The notes under the pieces: model-generated
Databases searched by the model: none
What the model saw: the letters and a program-made list of their open reading frames with translations, nothing else
What the model was told of the DNA's origin: nothing
Assembly: GCF_900092135.1 (NCBI RefSeq)
Contig: NZ_FMYF01000002.1
Coordinates: forward strand, 1 to 64,000
Direction of reading: 5' to 3'
DNA: 64,000 nucleotides
Source: Raineyella antarctica
GTDB lineage: Bacteria; Actinomycetota; Actinomycetes; Propionibacteriales; Propionibacteriaceae
In this document: positions 36,546 to 45,237 of the stretch, piece after piece
Position numbering within the stretch: the first letter of the stretch is position 1
Layout of the letters: every line of letters begins with the position of its first letter
Position numbers and translations under genes: made by a program

Positions 36546-37811
36546 ATGTCCCTTCCCCGCACGCCACTCCGCCACCGGACCGTCCTGGCTGCCGGCCTGG
36601 CCGTCCTCGCCCTCTCCCTGGCCGCCTGCGGCCCCCGCTCGGCCACCCCGACCGCATCGGCGACCGCCGGCCCGGGGTCGACCACGGCTCCGACGGCGAC
36701 CACGACCCCAGCACCGGCTTCGACACCCGGCTCGACGGGGCCGGACGGGGTGCCGCCGGTGATCCGTGCCGACAGCTGCCGGTTGCGGGTGGACGCGATG
36801 ACGCCCGCCGAACGCGCCGGACAGCTGGTGATGGTCGGCCACCAGGTCGGTGAGGACCCGGCCGCGACCGCCGCCCTGGTGAAGCGGCAGGACCTCGGCT
36901 CGGTGATCCTGATGGGTACCAGCAAGGCAGGGGTCACCTCGGTCCGGCAGATGACCGATGCGATCCGGGCCGGCGCCGGCCGCGACGGGCTGGTGGTCGC
37001 GGTGGACCAGGAGGGCGGCCAGGTAAGGCGGCTGTCCGGCACCGGTTTCACCGCGATGCCCTCGGCGGCCGACCAGGGCAAGCTGTCGACCACCCGGCTG
37101 GCCGACGACGCCCGGACCTGGGGCAAGGAGTTGCACCGCGCCGGCATCGACGTCGACCTCGCCCCCGTGGCCGACGTCGTCCCCGCCGACCGGGTCGCCG
37201 TCAACGAGCCGATCGCCAGGTACGGGCGCGGCTTCGGCTCCGATCCCGCAGCGGTCTCCGGCAGCGTCCGGGCGTTCGTCTCGGGGCTGCGCTCGGGCGG
37301 CACCGGCACCGCCGTCAAGCACTTCCCGGGCCTGGGCCAGGTGGTCGGCAACACCGACTTCGCCACCGGCGTCACCGATGACCGTACGGTCCGCCACGAC
37401 CCGCTGCTGGCACCCTTCGGTGCCGCGATCGGGGCGGGCACCGACATGGTGATGATCTCCTCGGCCCGCTACACCCGGATCGACGCCCAGCAGCCCGCGC
37501 TGTGGTCCCCGGTGGTGATCGGGCAGATGCTGCGCGGGGACCTCGGCTGGCACGGTGTCGTGGTCTCCGACGACCTGGGCGTCGCCGCGCAGGTGCAGTC
37601 CGTGGCCCCCGGCGAGCGGGCGGTGCGGTTCGTCAGGGCCGGCGGCGACATCGCCATCACCGTCGACCCGACCCTGGCCGACGACATGGTCACCGGCCTG
37701 GCCGACACCGCCGCCCACGACCCGGCCTTCGACCGCCAGGTCCGGGACAGCGCCCTGCGCGTGCTGGAGATGAAGGCCGGCCGCGGGCTGGCCGGCTGCT
37801 CCGCCGGCTGA
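36546..37811 (+). CDS. Glycoside hydrolase family 3 lipoprotein (LpqI-like beta-N-acetylhexosaminidase)
   Basis: A 421-residue exported lipoprotein: signal residues 8-27, lipobox LAAC (Cys28), then a Thr/Pro/Ser-rich tether to about residue 65. The GH3 barrel shows DQEGGQVRRL, KHFPGLG and VSDDLGV, the last with the catalytic Asp. The NagZ loop normally reads KHFPGHG with a catalytic His; here that His is Leu, as I recall for the LpqI subfamily. It probably removes N-acetylglucosamine from muropeptides during wall recycling. It lies 5 bases after mtr. Confidence 0.87.
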   Translation: MSLPRTPLRHRTVLAAGLAVLALSLAACGPRSATPTASATAGPGSTTAPTATTTPAPASTPGSTGPDGVPPVIRADSCRLRVDAMTPAERAGQLVMVGHQVGEDPAATAALVKRQDLGSVILMGTSKAGVTSVRQMTDAIRAGAGRDGLVVAVDQEGGQVRRLSGTGFTAMPSAADQGKLSTTRLADDARTWGKELHRAGIDVDLAPVADVVPADRVAVNEPIARYGRGFGSDPAAVSGSVRAFVSGLRSGGTGTAVKHFPGLGQVVGNTDFATGVTDDRTVRHDPLLAPFGAAIGAGTDMVMISSARYTRIDAQQPALWSPVVIGQMLRGDLGWHGVVVSDDLGVAAQVQSVAPGERAVRFVRAGGDIAITVDPTLADDMVTGLADTAAHDPAFDRQVRDSALRVLEMKAGRGLAGCSAG

Positions 37812-37844
37812 CCGTCGCCCCTGCGGCCTGCCGTGGGGCGACCT

Positions 37845-38768
37845 TCAGCCGGCCACCCTCAGCCCCGCCATGGCCTGCCGGGCCGGCTCCAGCAGCTGGG
37901 GCGTGGTGTCCGGGATCGAGGCGTAGAAGATCCCCGAGCTGGACGGGCCGGTGCTGACGATCGCCACCAGCAGCCGCTCGCCCTTGGTCTTCAGGCCGGG
38001 TACGTTGAAGGACAGCTTCGACTCGACCACCCAGGCCGGATGCCCGTCGATGGTGGTCGCGGCGTTGCGGACGTCGTTCCGGGTGACCGTCGAGTCGCCG
38101 TAGAACCGATCGACGACGCAGTCGACGACGATCCGGGAGCCGTCCTCGGGGCTGAAGAAGCCGTCCCCGGCCAGCAGGTCGCCGATCATCACCTGGGCCA
38201 CCCAGTCGCTGCGGCCGTCGAAGTCGGCCTCCACCACGTACAGCTGCTGGACCGCGTTGCGGGCGAACGGCACCTGGTCCTCCGGGATCACCGGCCCGAA
38301 GGGCGCCCCTAGCTCCGGGTAGGACAGCTTTCCGCCATGCACCCGGCCGTCGGCCGGCTGGACGGGCATCGGGGTCGGGGTGCCCAGCTCGCCCGGTGGG
38401 CACACCTGGGTGGTGGGCTGGCCGCCGCGGCCGGCGCCGGAGGTGGACAGGCCGGTCCCGGCGCGGATCGCCCAGGTGACCAGCAGGAGCAGGGCCACCA
38501 GCACGGCACCGGCGGCGAGCCACCAGCCGATCGCGGTACGGCGGCGCGGGGGCTCCATCGGGGGCGGGGTGGGTCCGTACGTGCCTGGACCGTACGCGCC
38601 GCCACCGGGCGGTGGTGGGGGCGGTGTCGGCGGTGGTGTGCTCGGGAAGCCCGGCGGGGGAGCGGTCGGGTCGCTGCTCAGCGCGACGGTCCAGCCGCGG
38701 CCGTCCCAGTAGCGGAACTTCCCGCGCTGGCCGCCCGGATCCGGATACCACCCAGCCTGCGTGCTCAC
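37845..38768 (-). CDS. DUF2510 membrane protein with extracytoplasmic domain
   Basis: A 307-residue protein. The N-terminal DUF2510 module (GWYPDPGG ... FRYWDGRGWT) is followed by a Pro/Gly-rich cytoplasmic stretch, one transmembrane helix (about residues 82-105, AIGWWLAAGAVLVALLLL) and an outer domain of about 190 residues with two cysteines. Function unknown; DUF2510 occurs at the N-terminus of many actinobacterial membrane proteins. The GTG at 38768 is chosen because TAGACT lies seven bases upstream. Confidence 0.78.
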   Translation of the reverse strand: MSTQAGWYPDPGGQRGKFRYWDGRGWTVALSSDPTAPPPGFPSTPPPTPPPPPPGGGAYGPGTYGPTPPPMEPPRRRTAIGWWLAAGAVLVALLLLVTWAIRAGTGLSTSGAGRGGQPTTQVCPPGELGTPTPMPVQPADGRVHGGKLSYPELGAPFGPVIPEDQVPFARNAVQQLYVVEADFDGRSDWVAQVMIGDLLAGDGFFSPEDGSRIVVDCVVDRFYGDSTVTRNDVRNAATTIDGHPAWVVESKLSFNVPGLKTKGERLLVAIVSTGPSSSGIFYASIPDTTPQLLEPARQAMAGLRVAG

Positions 38769-38775
38769 GGGTCCG

Positions 38776-38781
38776 AGTCTA
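38776..38781 (-). promoter_or_regulatory. -10 element TAGACT of the DUF2510 gene (leaderless)
   Basis: The minus strand reads TAGACT, seven bases, GTG. Confidence 0.65.
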
Positions 38782-38798
38782 CGGGTGCCCTGGTGCGA

Positions 38799-38829
38799 CG
38801 AGGGCCGGCGCACATGGCGCCGGCCCTCG
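38799..38829 (-). terminator. 13-bp hairpin ending the pst operon
   Basis: CGAGGGCCGGCGC (38799-38811) pairs perfectly with 38817-38829 around ACATG. It lies about 35 bases after the pstB stop codon and before the next promoter. Confidence 0.8.
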
Positions 38830-38862
38830 GGGTCTCCGGTCGGGTCCGGGAGCGGTCAGTGA

Positions 38863-39642
38863 TCAGCCGAAGCGGCCGGAGACGTAGTCCTCGGTCTGCT
38901 TGTTCGACGGGTTGGAGAAGATCTTCTCGGTGTCGTCGTACTCGATCAGGTGGCCGGGCTTGCCGGTGCCGGCGATGTTGAAGAAGCCGGTTCGGTCGGA
39001 CACTCGCGCGGCCTGCTGCATGTTGTGCGTCACGATGACGACGGTGTACTGCTCCTTCAGCTCCTCGATCAGGTCCTCGATGGCGAGGGTGGAGATCGGG
39101 TCGAGGGCGGAGCAGGGCTCGTCCATCAGGATCACCTCGGGCTCGACCGCGATCGTACGGGCGATACAGAGGCGCTGCTGCTGGCCACCGGACAGGCCCG
39201 AGCCGGGCTGGTCGAGGCGGTCCTTGACCTCTTTCCAGAGGTTGGCGCCGGTCAGGGACTTCTCGACCAGTTCGTCGGCGGCCCGGGAGCTCAGCCGGCG
39301 ACCGTTGATCTTGTAGCCGGCCAGCACGTTGTCGCGGATCGACATCGTCGGGAACGGGTTGGGCCGCTGGAAGACCATGCCGACGAGGCCGCGGACGTTG
39401 ACGGGGTCGACGCCGCTCTCGTAGATGTTGTCGTTGTCGAGCAGCACCTCGCCCTTGACGTGGGCGCCGGGGATCACCTCGTGCATGCGGTTGATCGTGC
39501 GCAGGAAGGTGGTCTTGCCACAACCGGAGGGGCCGATGAAGGCGGTCACCGTACGCGGCTCGATCTCGATGTTGACACCCTCGACCGCGAGGAAGTCCCC
39601 GTAGTAGACGTTGACGTCCTTGGCCTGGATTCGCTTGGACAT
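38863..39642 (-). CDS. pstB: Phosphate ABC transporter ATPase PstB
   Basis: A 259-residue ABC ATPase powering high-affinity phosphate import. Walker [11 protein letters not shown]-loop VFQRPNPFP, signature [13 protein letters not shown], Walker [14 protein letters not shown] and the H-loop THNMQQA. Ribosome site AGAAGGAA before the ATG. Last gene of pstSCAB; no phoU is seen next to it. Confidence 0.97.
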   Translation of the reverse strand: MSKRIQAKDVNVYYGDFLAVEGVNIEIEPRTVTAFIGPSGCGKTTFLRTINRMHEVIPGAHVKGEVLLDNDNIYESGVDPVNVRGLVGMVFQRPNPFPTMSIRDNVLAGYKINGRRLSSRAADELVEKSLTGANLWKEVKDRLDQPGSGLSGGQQQRLCIARTIAVEPEVILMDEPCSALDPISTLAIEDLIEELKEQYTVVIVTHNMQQAARVSDRTGFFNIAGTGKPGHLIEYDDTEKIFSNPSNKQTEDYVSGRFG

Positions 39643-39669
39643 GGATGGGTTCCTTCTGTGTCGGAGGGC

Positions 39670-40833
39670 TCAGCGGCCCAGGGTCTTGGGCGCGAACCGG
39701 CGCGCGATGACGCGGGCGAGCAGGTTCAGGCCCATCACCACGATGATCAGCACCAGCGCCGCACCCCACGCACGGGCCGTGGACGGGTCCGGGGCGGCCG
39801 GGGCGGTCGGGTTGACCAGCTGGCGGTAGATGTAGACCGGCAGGGTCATCATCCAGCCGTGGAACAGGTTCCAGTTGGTCCCGGTCGCGACACCGGCGGT
39901 GACCAGGATCGGGGCGGTCTCGCCGATCACCCGGGCGATCGCCAGCGTGACGCCTGAGGCGATGCCGGAGATCGCGGTCGGGATGACGACCTTGAAGATC
40001 GTTCGCCACTTGCGGATGCCCAGGGCGTACGAGGCCTCGCGCAGCTCGTTCGGCACCACGCGGAGCATCTCCTCGGTGGTCCGGACGACCACGGGGATCA
40101 TCAGCACCGACAGGGCGATGGCCGCGGTGATGCCCATCGTCTGGCGGCCTCCGGAGATGCCGCCGCTCTGCCACTCGAAGAAGACCATCATGATGCCGGC
40201 GGCGAAGAGGCCGGCGACGATCGAGGGGATGCCGGTCATCACGTCGACCAGGAAGGTGATCGTCCGCGACAGCCAGCTGCCCCGGCTGTACTCCACCAGC
40301 CAGATCGAGGTGAGCAGGCCGATCGGGACCGAGATCACGGTGGCGGCCAGGGTGATCAGCAGGGAGCCGACCAGGGCGTGCTGGATACCGCCGGCGAGGT
40401 CGCCACCCCGCTGGGCGAGACGGTCCTGGACGCCGGTGACGCCGGCCATGTCGTGGGTGAGGAAGCCGGGCCGGACCAGCGTCGGGGCGCCGTTGGCGAC
40501 CACTGTCCAGACGATCGACACCAGCGGGATCAGTGCCAGTAGGAAGGCCATCCAGACCACGGTGCCCCAGAAGGCGTCCTGGCCGTGGCGTCGGCCCTCG
40601 ACCGCGAAGGTCCAGGCGCTGTGCGCGACCAGGAAGAGCAGGGCGGCGACCAGCAGGACGGGCACCCAGTTCCACCCGGCGACCAGGAAGATCACCGCCG
40701 AGACTGCGAGGGAGCCGGCCAGGGTGGCAGCCCGGGACCAGGACGGCAGCTGGCCGGCCTTGAGGGTGTTGCCGGAGGCGGCCGAGCGCTGGGGGCGCGG
40801 CGACTGCTGCGAGGTTTCAGTGGTGGTGGACAT
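39670..40833 (-). CDS. pstA: Phosphate ABC transporter permease PstA
   Basis: A 387-residue permease with a long N-terminal extension (about 100 residues with extra helices) before the usual core. The ABC-permease EAA-type loop reads EASYALGIRKWRTIFKVVIP. The ATG overlaps the pstC stop by one base (TGATG), so translation is coupled. It pairs with PstC in the membrane. Confidence 0.95.
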   Translation of the reverse strand: MSTTTETSQQSPRPQRSAASGNTLKAGQLPSWSRAATLAGSLAVSAVIFLVAGWNWVPVLLVAALLFLVAHSAWTFAVEGRRHGQDAFWGTVVWMAFLLALIPLVSIVWTVVANGAPTLVRPGFLTHDMAGVTGVQDRLAQRGGDLAGGIQHALVGSLLITLAATVISVPIGLLTSIWLVEYSRGSWLSRTITFLVDVMTGIPSIVAGLFAAGIMMVFFEWQSGGISGGRQTMGITAAIALSVLMIPVVVRTTEEMLRVVPNELREASYALGIRKWRTIFKVVIPTAISGIASGVTLAIARVIGETAPILVTAGVATGTNWNLFHGWMMTLPVYIYRQLVNPTAPAAPDPSTARAWGAALVLIIVVMGLNLLARVIARRFAPKTLGR

Positions 40834-41789
40834 CAGTTGGCTCCCGAGAACTCGGAGTAACGGCTGACGATCCAGCGGGCCAGCATGTTCACCAGCAGGG
40901 TGATGACGAACAGGATCAGGCCTGCTGCGATCAGCTCGCTCTGGCGCATGCCGAAGGCCTCGGGGAAGTTCAGCGCGATCTCTGCCGGAATCGTGTTGTT
41001 GCCCACGCCGATCAGGTTCGGGGTGAGCGCGCCGGCCGACAGGACCAGGGTGACGGCCATGGTCTCGCCCAGGGCGCGGCCCAGGCCGAGCATGATGGCG
41101 GAGATGATGCCGTTGCGGGCGAAGGGGAAGACCGCTGCGCGGATCATGTCCCACTTCGTCGCGCCCAGGGCCAGGGCGGCTTCCTGGTGCAGGCTCGGGG
41201 TCTGGATGAAGATCTCCCGGCACTGCGCGGTGATGATCGGCAGGATCATCACGGAGAGGACCAGCGAGGCGGTCAGCAGCGTACGTCCGGTGGCGGAGGG
41301 CTGGCCGAAGACCGGGATGAAGCCGAGGTTCTCGTGCAACCACTTGTACCCGGGCACCAGGGCCGGTCCGAAGACCAGGTAACCCCACGCGCCGTAGACG
41401 ACGGAAGGAATGGCGGCCAGCAGGTCGACCACGTACCCGACGGTCCGGGAGATGCGGGCGGGCGCGTAGTGGGAGATGAACAGCGCCACGCCGATGGCGA
41501 TCGGGGTGGCCACCACCAGCGCGATCGCCGAGGCGATCAGCGTCCCGACGACCAGCGGCGCCACGTACGACCAGAAGCTCTGGTGGGACGTGATCTGGTC
41601 CGGTGCTGCGGTCATCGCGGGCAGTGCCTCGAGCACGAGGAACAGGCTGACGACGGCCAGCACCACGAAGATGAGGATGCCGGCAGCGAGGGTGAGACCC
41701 GAGAAGATCTTGTCGCCGGCCCGGCCGGCCGAGCCGCCGCCGGTGAGCTTGTTGCGCGTCTCCGGCGGGGTCACAGTGGTCTCGGACAT
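40833..41789 (-). CDS. pstC: Phosphate ABC transporter permease PstC
   Basis: A 318-residue permease with six helices and the EAA loop EAALALGATKWDMIRAAVFP. Start ATG 41789 behind AAGGAGGG with ideal spacing, rather than the longer in-frame codon at 41858. It is separated from pstS by a 200-base gap containing a hairpin. Confidence 0.96.
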   Translation of the reverse strand: MSETTVTPPETRNKLTGGGSAGRAGDKIFSGLTLAAGILIFVVLAVVSLFLVLEALPAMTAAPDQITSHQSFWSYVAPLVVGTLIASAIALVVATPIAIGVALFISHYAPARISRTVGYVVDLLAAIPSVVYGAWGYLVFGPALVPGYKWLHENLGFIPVFGQPSATGRTLLTASLVLSVMILPIITAQCREIFIQTPSLHQEAALALGATKWDMIRAAVFPFARNGIISAIMLGLGRALGETMAVTLVLSAGALTPNLIGVGNNTIPAEIALNFPEAFGMRQSELIAAGLILFVITLLVNMLARWIVSRYSEFSGAN

Positions 41790-41903
41790 GGTTTCCCTCC
41801 TTACAGGAGTGTGAGGGGACGGGAACGGAAAACGGACCTTCTGGCGACGTTGCCCCACCGATGAGGTGGCAGCGATCCGGAAGTTTGGCTAGGGCTGACT
41901 ATA

Positions 41904-41946
41904 CGGACAGCCGCCGGCACCCGAGTGGCGCGCCGGCGGCTGTCCG
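41904..41946 (-). terminator. 15-bp hairpin between pstS and pstC
   Basis: CGGACAGCCGCCGGC (41904-41918) pairs perfectly with 41932-41946 around a 13-base loop. In this position it can make pstS mRNA more abundant than the permease part of the operon. Confidence 0.8.
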
Positions 41947-41990
41947 TGTGAGAAACGCAATCACCCAGAGGTGGGTGCGGTGCTTGTGGT

Positions 41991-43097
41991 TCAGGCGACC
42001 TTGATCGTGTCGATCGCGGCCAGGGCCTCCTTCTCGGTGTCACCCGAGATCGGAGCGGAACCGGCGGCGTCGGCAGCGGTCTTCTGGCCCTGGGCCGAGA
42101 GGACGTACTTGCCGAAGGCCTTGGCGTTGTCGGCGGTGGCCTGGTCCTTGTAGGTGGTGCAGTAGATGTGGTACGAGACCAGGACGATCGGGTAGGTGCC
42201 CGCCTCGGTGCTGGTGCGGTCGATCTTCACACCCATGTCCTGCGGGGCCATCCCACCGATCTTCTTGGCGGAGGCGACGGTCTTCGCAGCAGCCTCGGGG
42301 GTGTACTTCTCGTAGTTGTCGCCGACCTTGACGGCGACGGTGCCCAGGTCGCCCACGGCGGAGGCATCCGCGTAGACGATGGAGCCCTCGGTGGACTTGG
42401 CCAGGGAGACCACGCCGGTGGTCTGCTGGGCGGACTCGCCGGCGTAGCCGGACGGCCAGGCCTCGGCGGCCTTCTGCGGCCACGCGGTCTTGGCGGCGTT
42501 GCTCAGGTAGTCGGTGAAGTTCTTGGTGGTGCCCGACTCGTCCGCACGGTGCACGGGGGTGATGTTGGTGGCGGGCAGGGTCACGCCGGCGTTCTGGGAG
42601 GCGATGGCCGGGTCGTTCCACTTCTTGATGGAACCGTTGAACACCTTGGCGATGGTGTCGGCATCCATCTTGATGTTCTCCTTGACCGAGGGCAGGTTGT
42701 AGGCAACCGCGATCGGGGAGATGTAGGCCGGGACCTGGAAGGCGCCGTCGGGGCCACAGATGGACTTCGACTTGGTCCACTCGTCGGTCGACATCGCCGA
42801 GTCGGAGCCGGCGAACATGTACTGGCCCTCGAGGAAGCCCTTGCGACCGGCGCCGGAGCCGACCGGGTTGTACTGGACGGTCAGGCCGGGCTGGACAGCC
42901 TTGAAGCCGTCGATCCAGGAGGTCATGGCCGACTCCTGCGAGGACGCGCCACCGCCGGAGAGGGTGCCGGTCAGGTTGCCGGTGCTTGCCGAGGCGCTGC
43001 TGTTCGGCGTAGCGGCCTGGTTGTTGGAGCAGGCGGAGAGGCCCAGGACGAGAGCGGTGGCAGCGGCGACGGAAGCGCCAACACGCGAGATCTTCAC
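41991..43097 (-). CDS. pstS: Phosphate-binding lipoprotein PstS
   Basis: A 368-residue exported lipoprotein: signal with lipobox LSAC (Cys23), Ser/Thr/Ala-rich tether, then the two-lobed phosphate-binding domain with GGGASSQESA, NPVGSGAGRKGF, GSDSAMS and RADESGTTKNF as ligand loops. The start codon is GTG 43097, with GAAGGGAA upstream. First gene of the pst operon; a PHO box lies about 100 bases before it. Confidence 0.96.
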   Translation of the reverse strand: MKISRVGASVAAATALVLGLSACSNNQAATPNSSASASTGNLTGTLSGGGASSQESAMTSWIDGFKAVQPGLTVQYNPVGSGAGRKGFLEGQYMFAGSDSAMSTDEWTKSKSICGPDGAFQVPAYISPIAVAYNLPSVKENIKMDADTIAKVFNGSIKKWNDPAIASQNAGVTLPATNITPVHRADESGTTKNFTDYLSNAAKTAWPQKAAEAWPSGYAGESAQQTTGVVSLAKSTEGSIVYADASAVGDLGTVAVKVGDNYEKYTPEAAAKTVASAKKIGGMAPQDMGVKIDRTSTEAGTYPIVLVSYHIYCTTYKDQATADNAKAFGKYVLSAQGQKTAADAAGSAPISGDTEKEALAAIDTIKVA

Positions 43098-43160
43098 AAA
43101 GATTCCCTTCGGGGATGATGATTGTCGAGCTCGGGGCCGCCGGAGGTGGCTCCGCGGGCG

Positions 43161-43166
43161 ACGTTA
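43161..43166 (-). promoter_or_regulatory. Possible -10 element TAACGT of pstS
   Basis: On the minus strand TAACGT lies between the PHO box and pstS. The distance places the PHO box just upstream of the -35 region, as expected for PhoP activation. Confidence 0.45.
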
Positions 43167-43196
43167 AGCTCGGCGGATGACGCGGAGGCCCAACTT

Positions 43197-43215
43197 GGGT
43201 GAATTCTGGGTGAAC
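43197..43215 (-). promoter_or_regulatory. PHO box: two 11-bp direct-repeat units
   Basis: The minus strand reads GTTCACCC, three bases, ATTCACCC; the two units start exactly 11 bases apart (plus-strand 43208-43215 and 43197-43204). This is the known PhoP-binding unit of actinobacteria (GTTCACC). Weaker units (CGGTCAC, 43230 and 43241) continue in the same 11-base phase. Confidence 0.8.
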
Positions 43216-43283
43216 TAAGGAACGGCTGTCGGTCACGATTCGGTCACACCCGCTACTGGGGTGTGGCGGCCCCTCGAGTTCTG

Positions 43284-43304
43284 TGGCAAGGGTTGTCCCT
43301 GCCA
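43284..43304 (-). terminator. Weak hairpin after the MutT1-like gene
   Basis: TGGCA-a-GGG pairs with CCCTGCCA around a short loop, about 30 bases after the stop codon of the gene on the minus strand. Confidence 0.4.
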
Positions 43305-43335
43305 GCAGCGCATGGAACCGGGGCCAGGACGCCGG

Positions 43336-44229
43336 TCAGTCCTCCGGGAGGGGCGCCTCGACCACTTCGCTGCAGACCGCCTTCCCCTGTGTATCGAGGT
43401 AGGCCACCACACAGTCTCCTGTGCGCATCGGCACGCTCTCCAGTCCCACCGAGGCCAGCATCATCGGGATCACCGGTCGATGGCCGCAGATGGCGGTGGG
43501 GGTCCCCCCGGAGGCGGCGGTGCCGGCCAGCTCCCGGGTGTGGTCCTCGGCCTGCTGGGGGTTCTCCTCGGCGGCGTCCTCGGTCAGCTGTTCGTACCGG
43601 TGCACCTCGAGCCCGCGCGCGGTGGCGTACGGGACCAGTGTGTCGACGCAGCGCACCGCGTCGGAGCTGGCGACCTCCTCGATGCCGAACGCGGACAGCA
43701 GGGGGACCAGCGAGCGCGCCTGCAGCCGGCCGCGCTTGGTGAGTGGGCGGCGTCGATCGGCATGTTTCCACTTGGTCCGGGCCAGCGCCTTGCCGTGCCG
43801 CACCAGCAGGAACGGGACCACCGCGGCGAGTTCGACCGCGTGGGCGACCAGGTGCCGGTCGCTCTCGAAGGTCAGCAGGCGGGTGGCCTCCTCGACCCTC
43901 GCCCAGCGGACGACGTCGGCCTCCTCGTCAGGCGTGGTGGCCGGGGCGCCGGTCGGGATGCCCACCCACCAGTGCACCTCCTTGGGCCGGCCGTTGACCG
44001 GGTAGTGGGAGGTCTCCAGCCGGGCGCCCAGCCGGATCGCCACCCCGGTCTCCTCGGTGACCTCGCGGACCGCCGTCAGCGGCAGCGGCTCGCCGGGATC
44101 CTTGTGTCCCTTGGGCAGGGTCCAGTCGTCGTAGCCGGCCCGGTGGATGACGAGCACCTCGGTGCCGTCTGCGTCGGTGGCCGAGGGGCGGAGGACGACC
44201 GCGCCGGCCGCGAGGATGGGACTGGGCAT
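43336..44229 (-). CDS. Nudix hydrolase fused to histidine phosphatase (MutT1-like)
   Basis: A 297-residue two-domain protein. Residues 1-130 are Nudix, with the box GHKDPGEPLPLTAVREVTEE (the usual G-x5-E-x7-REUxEE pattern). Residues about 140-297 are a SixA-type histidine phosphatase (LLVRHGKALART, SSDAVRC, CGHRPVI). Mycobacterial MutT1 has this layout and hydrolyses 8-oxo-dGTP and diadenosine polyphosphates; the same is likely here. An in-frame start at 44286 would add 19 residues; neither start has a clear ribosome site. It lies downstream of mshD. Confidence 0.87.
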   Translation of the reverse strand: MPSPILAAGAVVLRPSATDADGTEVLVIHRAGYDDWTLPKGHKDPGEPLPLTAVREVTEETGVAIRLGARLETSHYPVNGRPKEVHWWVGIPTGAPATTPDEEADVVRWARVEEATRLLTFESDRHLVAHAVELAAVVPFLLVRHGKALARTKWKHADRRRPLTKRGRLQARSLVPLLSAFGIEEVASSDAVRCVDTLVPYATARGLEVHRYEQLTEDAAEENPQQAEDHTRELAGTAASGGTPTAICGHRPVIPMMLASVGLESVPMRTGDCVVAYLDTQGKAVCSEVVEAPLPED

Positions 44230-44324
44230 GGGGGGTGACCTGTCTGGTGGAGCAGTGCCTGCGGTGCCGCGGATCCGGTCGACCATGGCCGGGGCGGCGG
44301 GATCATCCTAATCCGGGCGTCCGG

Positions 44325-45203
44325 TCAGGCAGGGACGTACATCACGTCAGTGTGGATCGTACGGAAGCCATGCGCCCGGTACAGGCCGACCGCCACCTCC
44401 TGGTCGCCCTCGACGTAGAGGATCACCCGGCGGGCGCCCTGCTCGGCCATGTGCTGCAGGCCGGCCCGGAGCAGGCCCTTGCCCAGGCCGCCACCGTGCG
44501 CCACCGGATCGACCCCGATCACGTAGACCTCCCACAGGTCGGCGTCGTGGCGCTTGGTCCAGTGGAAGCCGACCAGCCGCCCGTCCCGCTCGGCGACCAG
44601 CAGGTCCTCGGGGCGGTACCAGTCCTCCGAGGTCCGGGCCCGGAAGTCGGCCGCATCCATCGCGCCCTGCTCGGGGTGGTGGGCGAAGGCGCGGGCGTTC
44701 ACGCCCAGCAGGGCCGCCTCGTCCTCGGGGCGGAACGCGCGAACCGTCACCTCCGCCGGCAGTCGGGGGGCCGGGATGCCGGTGAGTGGCGCTTCCATGA
44801 TCAGCAGGTTGCGCCCGGGGCGCAGCCCGTTGGCGGCCGCGAAGCCGCGGGCGGCCGACAGGTCCCCGAAGGACCAGATCCCGGGGGCGGGGTCCGGCGG
44901 CAGGGCGGCCAGTGCCGCCTCGAGCATCGCGGTGCCGATGCCGGTGAGCCGGGCCTCGGGGGCGACCACCAGTTGGATCGCGGTCCCCTCGGCGGTGGCG
45001 GAGAGGTTGGCGTACGCCTCGATCCCGGCCGGGCCGGACAGCACCAGGTGCCGGGCGCCGGCGGCGCCGGGGCGCAGGCTCATCCGGGCCGCCTCGTTCA
45101 GCGGGTCGACGCCGTCGAAGGCCGCCGCCGCGCCGGCCATCGCGAGGATCTCCGTACGGTGGCTGTCGTCGGGGTCGTCGAGGAAGGTCGGCTCGTAGCG
45201 CAT
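44325..45203 (-). CDS. mshD: Mycothiol synthase (acetyl-CoA:Cys-GlcN-Ins acetyltransferase)
   Basis: Last step of mycothiol synthesis. A 292-residue protein made of two GNAT domains; the C-terminal active one has VNARAFAHHPEQG and the acetyl-CoA loop VIGVDPVAHGGGLGKGL. TAGCGT six bases before the ATG predicts a leaderless mRNA. It is next to glnR, as in mycobacteria. Together with mtr it shows that the organism uses mycothiol as its low-mass thiol. Confidence 0.93.
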   Translation of the reverse strand: MRYEPTFLDDPDDSHRTEILAMAGAAAAFDGVDPLNEAARMSLRPGAAGARHLVLSGPAGIEAYANLSATAEGTAIQLVVAPEARLTGIGTAMLEAALAALPPDPAPGIWSFGDLSAARGFAAANGLRPGRNLLIMEAPLTGIPAPRLPAEVTVRAFRPEDEAALLGVNARAFAHHPEQGAMDAADFRARTSEDWYRPEDLLVAERDGRLVGFHWTKRHDADLWEVYVIGVDPVAHGGGLGKGLLRAGLQHMAEQGARRVILYVEGDQEVAVGLYRAHGFRTIHTDVMYVPA

Positions 45204-45209
45204 GGGACC

Positions 45210-45215
45210 ACGCTA
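45210..45215 (-). promoter_or_regulatory. -10 element TAGCGT of mshD (leaderless)
   Basis: The minus strand reads TAGCGT, GGTCCC, ATG. Confidence 0.65.
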
Positions 45216-45237
45216 GCCGGTGGCACAGCCGGTCCGG

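Noticed and set aside
35058-37718. Upstream extension of the GPP34 frame to 1104 residues
   Set aside because: Only the last 217 codons (34404-35057) encode a protein family; the rest is antisense to mtr and the GH3 gene, and a -10 box marks the true start.
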